Assembly (NCBI GenBank): GCA_015064785.1
Contig: SVRM01000038.1
Location: forward strand, 1-33,665
Direction: 5' to 3'
DNA length: 33,665 bases
Source of the DNA: Oscillospiraceae bacterium
GTDB taxonomy: Bacteria > Bacillota > Clostridia > Oscillospirales > CAG-272
Made by a program: the position numbers and the translations under genes. The notes under the pieces are model-generated. The model did no database searches. It saw only the letters and a list, made by a program, of their open reading frames with translations, and was not told where the DNA came from. Positions 14,365 to 22,638 of this stretch are shown here, piece by piece. Positions within the stretch are counted from its first letter, which is position 1; every line of letters begins with the position of its first letter.

Positions 14365-16350
14365 TCAGAATGCGATTGCTTCGATTTCTTTTGCGGTTTC
14401 CTCGGTCACAGGACGGATGCCGTCGGCGACCTCGTAGATTTCGCTGTGTGCAAGTTTCATGCCGTCGATGAATTCCGAATACGGATGTGAGCAGACATCG
14501 AGTGCGCCGATCTGGTAGTTCTCACCATCGAAGCGGCCGAGATACGCCTGATCGTACAGAATAAAGTAGTGTGCGCCAAGACACATCGGATGTGATGCCG
14601 CACGGTGCATGTAACGGCGGTAGGCAACACCGCGCTCCCGCTGGCTTTCGACACCGCGCAGACCGGTTGCATCCATACCGCGGTCGAGCGCGCCGAAGTG
14701 GAATTCACCGATCATGACCGGCTTACCGGTCAGCGACGAGAAGTCCTCGATCATGCCCATTGGGTCGAGCGAGTAGCAGTTGAACGAGAAGATATCGGTG
14801 TATTCACAGCCGCAGGCGAGAATCGGCGAGGACAGCCATGCGTAGCGGATACCGAGATTGAGATGATTGGGATCGGCACGGCGTGCGGCCTCGGACGGAA
14901 TGCGGATGTAGCGGCGAAGCATTTCTTCACAGCACGGAATCAGGTCATCAAGTGCACACTGTCCGATGTCTGCCGCCTCAAACGGCGTGTAAAGGTCGTC
15001 AAACGACGCAAATGCAGAACCCCATGCAGCATTCAATGCCTCGATGTCGGCATATTTTGCCTTGAGCGTGCCGATAATGTAGTCCTTTGAGCAAAGACGC
15101 TCCGGATGTGCCATGGCGACGGCGGCAATGTTGATGTTGTTGACAAATGCCCATTCCGGTTCGTTTGAGAGGAAGTAACCGAGCAGGTGTGCATCGTTCC
15201 GCGTTTTGTCAAGGAAGTGCGCCCATTTTTCAGCTGATTCCTCGAATTCCGGCGAGAACACGTCCGGGAAGTCGCGGAAGATCATCGTTTCGGTACGCGG
15301 ATAACCCCAGCCGATGATGACATACGGCATGTTTTCGCGTGTGTAGAAGCGCGGATCGCTCCAGCAGGCGACAGTATTGCAGCCCCAGCTGACAAGACGG
15401 CGGCGGATCATGTCTGCCCAGATGCCGTAGTAATCCTCGCCGAATGCAAGGTAAGCGTTGTGGACAAAAAAGTTGAAGTTTTCGGTTTTCTGTCCACGCC
15501 AGGAGCTCTCTGACCAGCCGACCTCGCCCTTGGGCGGCAGCTCCTCGCAGAGCTTTGTGATGCCCGTCAGATTACACTGATCGCCAAGACCGACGCAGTC
15601 AAAGCCCATCGAGAAGAACGCATAGCCGTCGGGGTCACACAGCCACCATCTGCGTCCGTCGTGGTGCAAAGAGAAGTATCCCGTGCCGTCACATAGCTTC
15701 TTTTTCGTCCAGCCGCCCCATGCACTGCGGTCGGGAAGCGGCACCTCTGTCGTGTCGGCGGCCTCCGCGCGGAGAGCAGTGATCATTTCGTCCACACTGT
15801 GGGACTTGCCCGGCCAGTCAGCGCACCGTTTTTGTCCGAGCGCATCGACCATCAGCTGATCTTCCAGTGGATAATCGGGTTCTTCGTCGAGAATGCAGAT
15901 ATTTTCAATTTTCAGAGTCAGATCGTGCGGTGTCTTGTCAATGGCAAAGGCGAACTTTGTCAGGCGGTCGAGATGCACCGGATGACCGCCGACAACGGTC
16001 TTCAGCTTGCCGGGGGTTCGCGGCATGAAGACAGTATTGGCGGCGAGCGCAGAGAAGGGCAGTGCGATGCGGGTCTTCAGATTCGGCAGAAGTCCCATCT
16101 TGATGCGCAAATCGGCCTCTCCCTCACGTCCGGACTCCCAGAATTCCCAGCAGATGCCGGCTGCACGGTCGCCGAGTACCGTGATATCCATGGACAGATA
16201 ATGCTCCGGGGTGATACGCACACCGCAGAAGGTTCCGGCTGTAAAATCGGTGTAGACCGAGGAGTAGCCGCCCTGCGGGAACAGATACAGATCATCCCCG
16301 AGAGGGTTTGCTTCCCAGCGGGAAAAAGCAGAAAAATCGAGTGTTTTCAT
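14365..16350 (-). CDS. Large glycoside hydrolase, clan GH-A, GH50/agarase-like
   Basis: The 661-residue protein has an N-terminal domain (about 1-200) that looks like a beta-sandwich and a C-terminal TIM barrel. RWWLCDPDGYAFFSMGFDCV (234-253) is the pattern I associate with GH50 beta-agarases. YFLSNEPEW (392-400) offers the acid/base Glu397, and VMIGEFHFGALDRG (545-558) offers the nucleophile Glu549. There is no signal peptide, so it probably acts on imported oligosaccharides. AAAGGA precedes the ATG, and a consensus promoter lies at 16387-16415. It is divergent from a sugar-utilisation operon. The clan is well supported; GH50 versus a related beta-galactosidase-like family needs a profile search. 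Confidence 0.75.
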   Translation of the reverse strand: MKTLDFSAFSRWEANPLGDDLYLFPQGGYSSVYTDFTAGTFCGVRITPEHYLSMDITVLGDRAAGICWEFWESGREGEADLRIKMGLLPNLKTRIALPFSALAANTVFMPRTPGKLKTVVGGHPVHLDRLTKFAFAIDKTPHDLTLKIENICILDEEPDYPLEDQLMVDALGQKRCADWPGKSHSVDEMITALRAEAADTTEVPLPDRSAWGGWTKKKLCDGTGYFSLHHDGRRWWLCDPDGYAFFSMGFDCVGLGDQCNLTGITKLCEELPPKGEVGWSESSWRGQKTENFNFFVHNAYLAFGEDYYGIWADMIRRRLVSWGCNTVACWSDPRFYTRENMPYVIIGWGYPRTETMIFRDFPDVFSPEFEESAEKWAHFLDKTRNDAHLLGYFLSNEPEWAFVNNINIAAVAMAHPERLCSKDYIIGTLKAKYADIEALNAAWGSAFASFDDLYTPFEAADIGQCALDDLIPCCEEMLRRYIRIPSEAARRADPNHLNLGIRYAWLSSPILACGCEYTDIFSFNCYSLDPMGMIEDFSSLTGKPVMIGEFHFGALDRGMDATGLRGVESQRERGVAYRRYMHRAASHPMCLGAHYFILYDQAYLGRFDGENYQIGALDVCSHPYSEFIDGMKLAHSEIYEVADGIRPVTEETAKEIEAIAF

Positions 16351-16386
16351 GGCGTTTGCGTTCCTTTCACGTTTTTGGTTGCTATC

Positions 16387-16415
16387 ATTATAACATGCCT
16401 GGGCGAATTGTGCAA
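16387..16415 (-). promoter_or_regulatory. Sigma-A promoter for the GH50-like gene
   Basis: On the minus strand, TTGCAC (16410-16415) and TATAAT (16387-16392) are separated by 17 bp, about 37 bases before the ATG. Confidence 0.75.
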
Positions 16416-16436
16416 CGGTTTTGGGGAAAATCGTTG
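16413..16436. promoter_or_regulatory. Inverted repeat in the divergent control region (candidate operator)
   Basis: CAACGGTTTT (16413-16422) and AAAATCGTTG (16427-16436) form a 10+10 inverted repeat with one mismatch around GGGG. It overlaps the -35 box of the minus-strand promoter and lies 34 bp upstream of the plus-strand -35 box. The half-site ACAACGG recurs at 16474-16480, across the plus-strand -35. A repressor here could control both transcripts. No regulator gene is adjacent. The function is inferred from symmetry and position. Confidence 0.5.
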
Positions 16437-16470
16437 TCGGGATGATACGGGTTGTGTGTTTCTTTGCTTC

Positions 16471-16499
16471 TTGACAACGGATATCCGATATGATATAAT
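16471..16499 (+). promoter_or_regulatory. Consensus sigma-A promoter of the five-gene sugar operon
   Basis: Perfect TTGACA (16471-16476), 17-bp spacer, perfect TATAAT (16494-16499). The spacer holds a 10-bp palindrome, CGGATATCCG (16478-16487). The leader is only about 20 bases. Confidence 0.9.
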
Positions 16500-16525
16500 G
16501 AACCCGATGTGAGGTGGTATGCTGT

Positions 16526-17368
16526 ATGCATTTTACGATGTTTTCGCGCTTTAATGCGTATGCGGCGGAGCACGGATTTGACCGTGCCTGTGCGTATGCG
16601 GTGTCTCTTGGCTTTTCCGGGATTGAGATTCAGCACTCGCGCTGTCCCGATCTGTTTTTCTCAGTCGGCGATGCAAAAGCCGCAGCTGTCATTCTGCGCG
16701 ATGCGGGATTGGATGCCGCGTGCTATTCTGTGTCCTCCTGCCTGTACCGCGATGCGGAATCAGAGGCGGTTCTGCGCCGGCATATCGAATATGCCGCGGC
16801 ACTCGGGTCGCCGTATGTCCATCATACGCTGATTCCGTGGCTGGTTCTGCCGCCGGATGCACCGACCCCGGATGAAGCCCTGGAGCCGGTGATCGATGCG
16901 GCTGTGCGGATTGCCGATTTTGCACGTCCGCTTGGTATCACCGTCCTTTACGAGGATCAGGGGATGTATGCCAACGGCGTGGACGGCTTCGGCGCGTTCT
17001 ATCACGAAATTCACCGCCGTGCCCCGAATACCGGTGTCTGCGGCGATATGGGAAATTCGCTGTTTGTGGACGAGGGCGCGGTACATTTTTTTGAGGCGTA
17101 CCGCGATCATCTGCGGCATGTCCATATCAAGGACTACCGCCGCTTAGCTGTCCTGCCGGATCCCGCCGATGGCTGGAAGCGGACACGGGGCGGTATGTAC
17201 CTTTGCGAATGCATTCCGGGTGAGGGCGTTGCCGACATCCCGGCCTGTATGAAGGTTCTGCGGGAGATCGGCTACACCGGCTCCATCGGACTTGAGCTTG
17301 GACATTCCGCGCCGTATGAGAGCGGCGTCCGTGCGGCGATGGCGCTCTGCCGTCAGTATCTGGCGTGA
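16526..17368 (+). CDS. Sugar phosphate isomerase/epimerase (xylose isomerase-like TIM barrel)
   Basis: A 280-residue protein of the AP-endonuclease-2/xylose-isomerase-like family (PF01261). Likely metal ligands are Glu143 (LYEDQG), Asp174 (CGDMGNS), His200 (HVHIKD) and Glu257 (GLELGH), in the usual order. These enzymes isomerise or epimerise free or phosphorylated sugars or cyclitols in the cytoplasm. A GTG at 16514 is in frame, but I place the start at the ATG at 16526 because GAGGTGG lies 8 bases upstream. It is the first gene after a perfect promoter and the start of an operon with short gaps (30, 31, 52 and 14 bases). The substrate is unknown; arabinose-derived sugars fit the GH51 gene downstream. 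Confidence 0.85.
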   Translation: MHFTMFSRFNAYAAEHGFDRACAYAVSLGFSGIEIQHSRCPDLFFSVGDAKAAAVILRDAGLDAACYSVSSCLYRDAESEAVLRRHIEYAAALGSPYVHHTLIPWLVLPPDAPTPDEALEPVIDAAVRIADFARPLGITVLYEDQGMYANGVDGFGAFYHEIHRRAPNTGVCGDMGNSLFVDEGAVHFFEAYRDHLRHVHIKDYRRLAVLPDPADGWKRTRGGMYLCECIPGEGVADIPACMKVLREIGYTGSIGLELGHSAPYESGVRAAMALCRQYLA

Positions 17369-17398
17369 AAAAAACTTAACCCGATGGAGAGGATCATG

Positions 17399-18559
17399 AT
17401 GAAAACAGAACTGCGATATCTGCATGCCGGCGAGATGAACGCCCTCTCGCGGATGCTCAATACAGCTTTTACCGGTGATCCCGACTCGCGTCATTTTGAG
17501 GAGGGACTGCCGAAGATGTGGGTCGATGACGAGGAACACATGCGCCGCCACATAGCCGTATTCGAGGACGGCGTGATGGCAGGTGCGGTCGGCATTTATC
17601 CGTATGATGTTCAAATCGGTGAGAAAACTCTGCGCTTTGCGACGGTCGGCAACATCGGCGTTCTGCGGCAGTACCGCGGACGCGGATACATGCAGGCGCT
17701 GATGGAGGCTGCAATGGCGGAGCTGTCGTCACATCGCATTGATGTCAGCCGGCTCGGCGGTCTGCGGACACGCTATGAGCGCTGGGGCTACGAGATGTGC
17801 GGCACAAACTACGCCGTGCGGCTTTCAAAACGCAATGCCAAAGAGGCGTATCCCGACGGCACGGGCATGACGTTTGTACCTGTTGCGGCAGGTGACACCG
17901 CCGCACTGTCCTTCATCCGTACGCTGTACCGGCGTGCGGCCATTGCCTGTGAGCGCGGATGTGATCGGGATCTTTTCTGTACGCTGTGTGCGTGGAAAAA
18001 CCGTCCGTATCTGGCATACTGCGGCGGCGAGGCGGTCGGCTATCTGTGTGCCTCGCCCGACGGTGCATCGGTTGCCGAACACGGTGCTGTCGATGCGGAA
18101 CTGCAAACTGCAATGCTGTGCGCGTGGGTTATGCAAGGTGACGCATACGAAATTCGTGCGGAGGTGTATCCGTGGGATGCGCCGCTGTGCCGGGCAATCG
18201 GCGCTGTCTGCGAGAGCTTTACCGCAGTCCCTGCCACCCAGTGCAAAATCCTGTCCCCTGACCGGTTTGCCGATGCGCTCCTGTCGCTGAAATCCGCCAT
18301 GACACCGCTGGTACCCGGTACTGTTTCCATTGGCATCGGCGGCTTTGGAACGCTTGTCATGGAGGTCACGGAGGGGGAAGTGCGTGCATATCGCGGAGAG
18401 GATTCCCCGGCATGTACTGTGGATGCGCTGACTGTGACACGGATGCTGTTCGGCATGATGCCGCCCGACCTTTGTGCGCCGCTGTCGGAGCAGACCCGAC
18501 GGCTGCTGTCCGCATGGCTGCCGCTGCCATTTTCGTGGAACGGACAGGATCGCGTCTAA
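17399..18559 (+). CDS. Eis-like GNAT N-acetyltransferase with C-terminal SCP2-like domain
   Basis: The 386-residue protein has an N-terminal GNAT domain with the acetyl-CoA pyrophosphate loop VLRQYRGRGYMQAL (88-101). A second, degenerate GNAT-like half follows, and the C-terminal domain of about 100 residues has the look of sterol-carrier-protein-2 folds, as in the Eis/COG4552 family. Some Eis proteins acetylate amines on aminoglycosides and peptides, but most members are uncharacterised. ATGs at 17384 and 17396 precede the chosen 17399; GGAGAGG with 6-base spacing favours the last. It lies 30 bases after the isomerase and is plainly in the same operon. A sugar-amine acceptor is possible but is an inference. 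Confidence 0.82.
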   Translation: MKTELRYLHAGEMNALSRMLNTAFTGDPDSRHFEEGLPKMWVDDEEHMRRHIAVFEDGVMAGAVGIYPYDVQIGEKTLRFATVGNIGVLRQYRGRGYMQALMEAAMAELSSHRIDVSRLGGLRTRYERWGYEMCGTNYAVRLSKRNAKEAYPDGTGMTFVPVAAGDTAALSFIRTLYRRAAIACERGCDRDLFCTLCAWKNRPYLAYCGGEAVGYLCASPDGASVAEHGAVDAELQTAMLCAWVMQGDAYEIRAEVYPWDAPLCRAIGAVCESFTAVPATQCKILSPDRFADALLSLKSAMTPLVPGTVSIGIGGFGTLVMEVTEGEVRAYRGEDSPACTVDALTVTRMLFGMMPPDLCAPLSEQTRRLLSAWLPLPFSWNGQDRV

Positions 18560-18590
18560 CTGATAAAAGATTGAAAAACAGGAGAAAATG

Positions 18591-19364
18591 ATGCATACCA
18601 AACAACAGCTGATATCTGATCTTGCCGCGCTCGGCATTGCACCGGGCGATACGGTACTGATGCATTCGTCCTACAAGTCCCTCGGTGGTATGGAAGACGG
18701 AGCGGCGGGCTTTTTCGATGCCTTTATGACACACCTTGGCGCGGAAGGAACGCTTGTCCTGCCCGCACTTTCCTATGCGTCCGTCACGCGGGATGCGCCG
18801 CACTTTGATGTCCGCACCACGCCGTCCTGCATCGGTTATCTGCCGGAATATTTCCGCACACAGGTTCCCGGGGTCATCCGCTCCCTCCATCCGACGCATT
18901 CCTGCTGTGCCATCGGACGACACGCGGTGTATCTGACGGAGGCACATTTCCTTGACCGTACACCGGTCGGTGTGCATTCGCCGTTTGCGCGGCTGCCGAA
19001 GGTCGGCGGCAAGATTCTGATCCTCGGCTCACACCCAGACCACAATACAACACTGCACGGTGTCGAGGAAACAGCGGAGCCTGTGTACCTGTTTGATCAC
19101 ACGTCCCCGATTGTCTATTCCGTGACTGACGCTGCGGGCAGAACCCGGTGCGTGACCCATCTGCGCCACGGTTTCCACACGCCGACGGTGGACTATCATC
19201 AGAAATATGCGCGGATCCTGGATCTTTTACCGCGGGACAAGGTGTCTTTCGGAAGGGTCCTCTGTGCCGACTGCGTGCTGATGGATGCCGCTGCCGTCTG
19301 GGAATACGGCCGTGCGGCGCTGTGTGATGATCCGCTGTATTTTGTGGATGCAGTGAACAAGTGA
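18591..19364 (+). CDS. AAC(3)-family acetyltransferase (aminoglycoside N(3)-acetyltransferase-like)
   Basis: The 257-residue protein belongs to the Antibiotic_NAT family (PF02522). HSSYKSLG is at residues 25-32, RSLHPTHSCCAIG at 97-109, and TPVGVHSPFARL at 124-135; these are the three best-known family signatures, including the catalytic-site His and Ser/Thr region. Characterised members transfer acetyl from CoA to the 3-amino group of aminoglycosides, but many homologues (for example YokD-like ones) have other or unknown acceptors. Its place in a sugar operon next to an Eis-like acetyltransferase argues against a simple drug-resistance gene. ATG at 18588 is equally possible; AGGAG spacing favours 18591. 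Confidence 0.87.
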   Translation: MHTKQQLISDLAALGIAPGDTVLMHSSYKSLGGMEDGAAGFFDAFMTHLGAEGTLVLPALSYASVTRDAPHFDVRTTPSCIGYLPEYFRTQVPGVIRSLHPTHSCCAIGRHAVYLTEAHFLDRTPVGVHSPFARLPKVGGKILILGSHPDHNTTLHGVEETAEPVYLFDHTSPIVYSVTDAAGRTRCVTHLRHGFHTPTVDYHQKYARILDLLPRDKVSFGRVLCADCVLMDAAAVWEYGRAALCDDPLYFVDAVNK

Positions 19365-19416
19365 ATCCCAAAAACGGCTGTGCCGTTGAATACCATAACG
19401 GAAAGGATTGAAAACT

Positions 19417-20865
19417 ATGGAAAAAATCTGTCTGATCGGCTGTGAAAGCCGGGGCGTCATCGCGCCCGAAATCTACGGTCATTTTGCCGAGCATATCGGC
19501 GGCGTTTACTACGACGGGCTGTGGGTTGGCGAGGATTCGCCAGTTGAGAACATCCGCGGCTTCCGCAAATTCATCGTGGAGAAGTTCCGCGCCATTCATC
19601 CGCCCGTTCTGCGCTGGCCCGGCGGCTGCTTTGCCGAAACCTACAACTGGCGTGACGGCATCGGTCCGCGTGAGTGCCGTCCCAAAACCGTTAACTGGTG
19701 GTACAACTACGATCACCGTGTCGAGTCCAATGCTGTCGGCGCGCATGAATTCATGGATTTCTGCGAGCAGGTCGGCGCCCGTCCGTATGTCGCGGCAAAC
19801 ATCACCGCTCAGACCCCGATGGATATGCGGTCTTTCATGGAATATCTGAACATGCCCGAAAATACAACCACCCTCGCAGCGGAACGTGCGGAAAACGGGC
19901 ATCCCGCACCCTTTGACGTGCCGTATTTCGGCATTGGCAACGAAAACTGGGGCGGCGGAGGAAACATGACCCCGGAGCAGTACGCACGCGAGTATGTCAA
20001 ATATGCAACCATCTGCGGCTCGGTCAATGTGAACGGCGCAAAGTACATCGCCTGCGGCGCGGACAGCTGGAACGTCGACTGGACAGAGCGCTTCATGCGT
20101 GAATTTGCACACAGATGTCCGATCTGGGGACTTGCCTTCCATTATTACTGCGGCAGAGCCGGCGATCCTGTGAGCTTCACCCGCGAGGAATGGGATACGC
20201 TGATTGCGAAGGCTTCGCAGATGGAGACGCTGATCGAGCGGCACAATGCGGCAATGCTTGCGCACGATCCCGACAAGCGAATCAAGATCGTCGTGGACGA
20301 GTGGGGCTGCTGGCATCCGGACGGATCGGGTCCGTCGGGAGGCTATAATCTGTTTGAACAGCAGTCAACAATGCGCGATGCCGTCATCACTGCGCTGACG
20401 CTGAATATTTTCAACAATCACTGCGACCGCATTGCCATGGCGAATGTCGCCCAGCTGTGCAACAACCTGCACTGCCTGTTCTTAGCCGGCGGCGAACATG
20501 CGATTGTCACGCCGACCTACCACGTCTATGATCTTTACAAGGGGCATCAGGGCGGGGAACAGATTGAGGTTGCCGTCACAGACAAATCCCTCTCCGTTTC
20601 CGCATCGGAAAAAGACGGCGTGATCACGGTCACTGCTGCCAACACAAACTATGACAAAGCCATTGATGTCGAGATTTCGGCTTTTGCACGGGAGCTCGGT
20701 ACAACGGCGGAGATCACCGTGCTTGCGGCTGATCCGCACGCACACAATACCTTTGAGAATCCGGATGCGGTTGTTCCGGGTGCGGCACAGACATGTTCCG
20801 TCGGGGGCGGTGTCCTTGCCGTTACCGTTCCGGCATCGGGCATTGTACGGATTGAAATCCGATGA
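19417..20865 (+). CDS. GH51 alpha-L-arabinofuranosidase
   Basis: The 482-residue enzyme has the GH51 arrangement: a TIM barrel with LRWPGGCFAETYNWRDGIGP (65-84), acid/base Glu176 in GNENWGGGG, and nucleophile Glu295 in VVDEWGCWH, followed by a C-terminal beta-sandwich. It releases terminal arabinose from arabinan or arabinoxylan oligosaccharides. No signal peptide is present, so it works inside the cell on imported fragments. The frame is open upstream to a TTG at 19408, but AAAGGA 9 bases before the ATG at 19417 fixes the start. It shares the operon with the isomerase, which could act on the released sugar. The symbol abfA is used for such genes but is not asserted here. Confidence 0.93.
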   Translation: MEKICLIGCESRGVIAPEIYGHFAEHIGGVYYDGLWVGEDSPVENIRGFRKFIVEKFRAIHPPVLRWPGGCFAETYNWRDGIGPRECRPKTVNWWYNYDHRVESNAVGAHEFMDFCEQVGARPYVAANITAQTPMDMRSFMEYLNMPENTTTLAAERAENGHPAPFDVPYFGIGNENWGGGGNMTPEQYAREYVKYATICGSVNVNGAKYIACGADSWNVDWTERFMREFAHRCPIWGLAFHYYCGRAGDPVSFTREEWDTLIAKASQMETLIERHNAAMLAHDPDKRIKIVVDEWGCWHPDGSGPSGGYNLFEQQSTMRDAVITALTLNIFNNHCDRIAMANVAQLCNNLHCLFLAGGEHAIVTPTYHVYDLYKGHQGGEQIEVAVTDKSLSVSASEKDGVITVTAANTNYDKAIDVEISAFARELGTTAEITVLAADPHAHNTFENPDAVVPGAAQTCSVGGGVLAVTVPASGIVRIEIR

Positions 20866-20879
20866 GAGGAGAGAACGGT

Positions 20880-22337
20880 ATGAAGCTGCGTTCCGCATCC
20901 ATTTTCCTGCTTGCTTCCATGCTTGCCGCATCTCTTGCCGCCTGTGCCGGTGAGGGGGGCGGGGAGGTACAGACAACCGTACCGACGGACAGCACCGCGC
21001 CCGTGACCGAGGCGGTCACCGCAGATCCGGACTATGTTCCGGACGGGCTGCCCGGTCAGGACTTCGGCGGTGAGGAGGTCCGCATTCTGACGACCACATG
21101 GTATGACGCGCAAAAGTACATCTATGCCGCCGAGACAACGGGGGAAATTGTCAATGACATGCTGTTCCAGTCGCGTTCCGTTGTCGAAAACCGGTTCAAT
21201 GTATCGGTTGCCCTGACGGTGGACGGCGAACTCGGCGTGACCAACATGCTGTTCCACAATGCGGTTCTCGCCGGCGAAACCGTATATGACATTCTCTATC
21301 ACCATGACCTGCAGACCATACAGTCCGCGCTGAACGGCGATTTTCTCAACATGCGCGAAATTGAGAGCATCGATTTCGCAAAGCCGTGGTGGACGAAAAC
21401 CTCGGAGGATTTCACGATTGCGGACAGGCTCTACTGCACGTCCAGCCATCTGAGCCTTGCCGGTGTGTATCTCAATTATATCCTTGCCATAAACAAGGAT
21501 CTGGCGGCGGCCTATGACCTTACCATTCCGTATGACGATGTCCGCGCCGGTACGTGGTACGCGGACGATCTGATTGCCATGTGCCGCGAGATTCCGCAGG
21601 ACCTGAACGGCGACGGTAAAATGGGAGAAGAGGATCAGTACGGATTCTTATCCAGCTATTACGGAAATATGGGTATGCAGTCCAATTTCGGCGGCGCGGT
21701 CATCGGCAAGGACACCGACGGCAATCTGACGGTGCTTGACAATACGGACAGAATGGTTTCCGTTCTCGAAAAAATCGAGCAGCTGTACGAATACGGTACC
21801 GATGCCTACGGTGCCGACAACGAATACGGCATGCCGATGTTTGTCCAAGGACAGGGACTGTTTTCCATGACGGAAAGCCGCGTGCTGATGGATCAGGCGC
21901 GCGACACCGATTTCGCGTGGGGCGTTCTGCCGTTCCCCAAGTATGACGAATCGCAGAAGGAATACCAGTCCTCCGGCTGTGATATTTACTGGGGCATTGC
22001 GCTGACGGCCGACGAAAGAAAAGAGATGATCGGCACGGTCATCGAGGCACTCAGCTGTGAGAACTACAATCACGTGCTGCCTGCGGTCTGGGAGATGATG
22101 CTGGGAACAAAGCTATCTGACGCGCCGGACGATTCGGATATGTTTGCTGTCATCCGCGATGCGCAGTATGTCGATCTGGGCTATGCCTTCTCCGGACAGT
22201 CATCCATGCTTACGCAGATGGTGTTCCTCGTTGAGAATACCACCTCGGGCAAGGTTGCCTCTTATATGGATTCGAGAATGAAGGGGCTGTCCAATTTTGT
22301 GAACAAGATAAACGAAGCCTATACAGAGCTTCCGTGA
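20880..22337 (+). CDS. Extracellular solute-binding lipoprotein (ABC-type sugar uptake)
   Basis: The 485-residue protein starts with a lipoprotein signal peptide: a basic N-terminus, a hydrophobic core and the lipobox SLAAC, with Cys22 as the lipidated residue. A Thr/Pro-rich linker follows, then a large periplasmic-binding-type domain. DLNGDGKMGEEDQYGF resembles the calcium-binding loop often seen in carbohydrate-binding SBPs of gut Clostridia. It would bind oligosaccharides outside the membrane for an ABC permease. Remarkably, no permease genes follow: a strong terminator starts 8 bases after the stop. It must use a permease encoded elsewhere or act as a sensor. The start at 20880 has GGAGAG upstream and lies 14 bases after the GH51 stop. 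Confidence 0.85.
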   Translation: MKLRSASIFLLASMLAASLAACAGEGGGEVQTTVPTDSTAPVTEAVTADPDYVPDGLPGQDFGGEEVRILTTTWYDAQKYIYAAETTGEIVNDMLFQSRSVVENRFNVSVALTVDGELGVTNMLFHNAVLAGETVYDILYHHDLQTIQSALNGDFLNMREIESIDFAKPWWTKTSEDFTIADRLYCTSSHLSLAGVYLNYILAINKDLAAAYDLTIPYDDVRAGTWYADDLIAMCREIPQDLNGDGKMGEEDQYGFLSSYYGNMGMQSNFGGAVIGKDTDGNLTVLDNTDRMVSVLEKIEQLYEYGTDAYGADNEYGMPMFVQGQGLFSMTESRVLMDQARDTDFAWGVLPFPKYDESQKEYQSSGCDIYWGIALTADERKEMIGTVIEALSCENYNHVLPAVWEMMLGTKLSDAPDDSDMFAVIRDAQYVDLGYAFSGQSSMLTQMVFLVENTTSGKVASYMDSRMKGLSNFVNKINEAYTELP

Positions 22338-22344
22338 GACGGGC

Positions 22345-22397
22345 TGCCGACGGCGGCACGGGCATGCGCACCGTGACTGCCGCGGCGGTCTTTTTTT
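22345..22397 (+). terminator. Terminator of the sugar operon
   Basis: A GC-rich hairpin, in which GGCGGCACGG pairs with CCGTG and TGCCGC across GCATGCGCA, is followed by GGTC and seven Ts (22391-22397). A second hairpin, GTCTGCGG/CCGCAGAC, follows directly (22398-22420). Confidence 0.8.
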
Positions 22398-22522
22398 GTC
22401 TGCGGGCGGAATCCGCAGACGGACTGCTGCCGTGTGCCGGACAAACGGCGGAAAAAATTAGCAGAAAAAACCGGAGAATGCTTGCGTTTACATATTGTTA
22501 ACATATGATTCAAGAAATATTG

Positions 22523-22550
22523 TTGAATTTGGCGCGAAATTGCGTATAAT
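22523..22550 (+). promoter_or_regulatory. Sigma-A promoter of hrcA-grpE-dnaK
   Basis: TTGAAT (22523-22528) and TATAAT (22545-22550) with a 16-bp spacer; the CIRCE operator begins 10 bases after the -10 box. Confidence 0.75.
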
Positions 22551-22560
22551 AATATACAGA

Positions 22561-22587
22561 TTAGCAGTCGAAGCTCATGAGTGCTAA
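22561..22587. promoter_or_regulatory. CIRCE operator (HrcA binding site)
   Basis: TTAGCAGTC, nine bases, GAGTGCTAA. This matches the CIRCE consensus (TTAGCACTC-N9-GAGTGCTAA) except for one base in the left arm. It covers the expected transcription start, so bound HrcA would block the operon, including its own gene. Confidence 0.95.
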
Positions 22588-22638
22588 TTTTGATGCGAAA
22601 ACCACGAAACAGGGCAACTCCAAAGGAGGTCGGCGAGA

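Noticed and set aside
18874-20316. Minus-strand open frame of 480 codons over the AAC(3)-like and GH51 genes
   Set aside because: Antisense to two well-supported genes with catalytic motifs; no recognisable domain or RBS.
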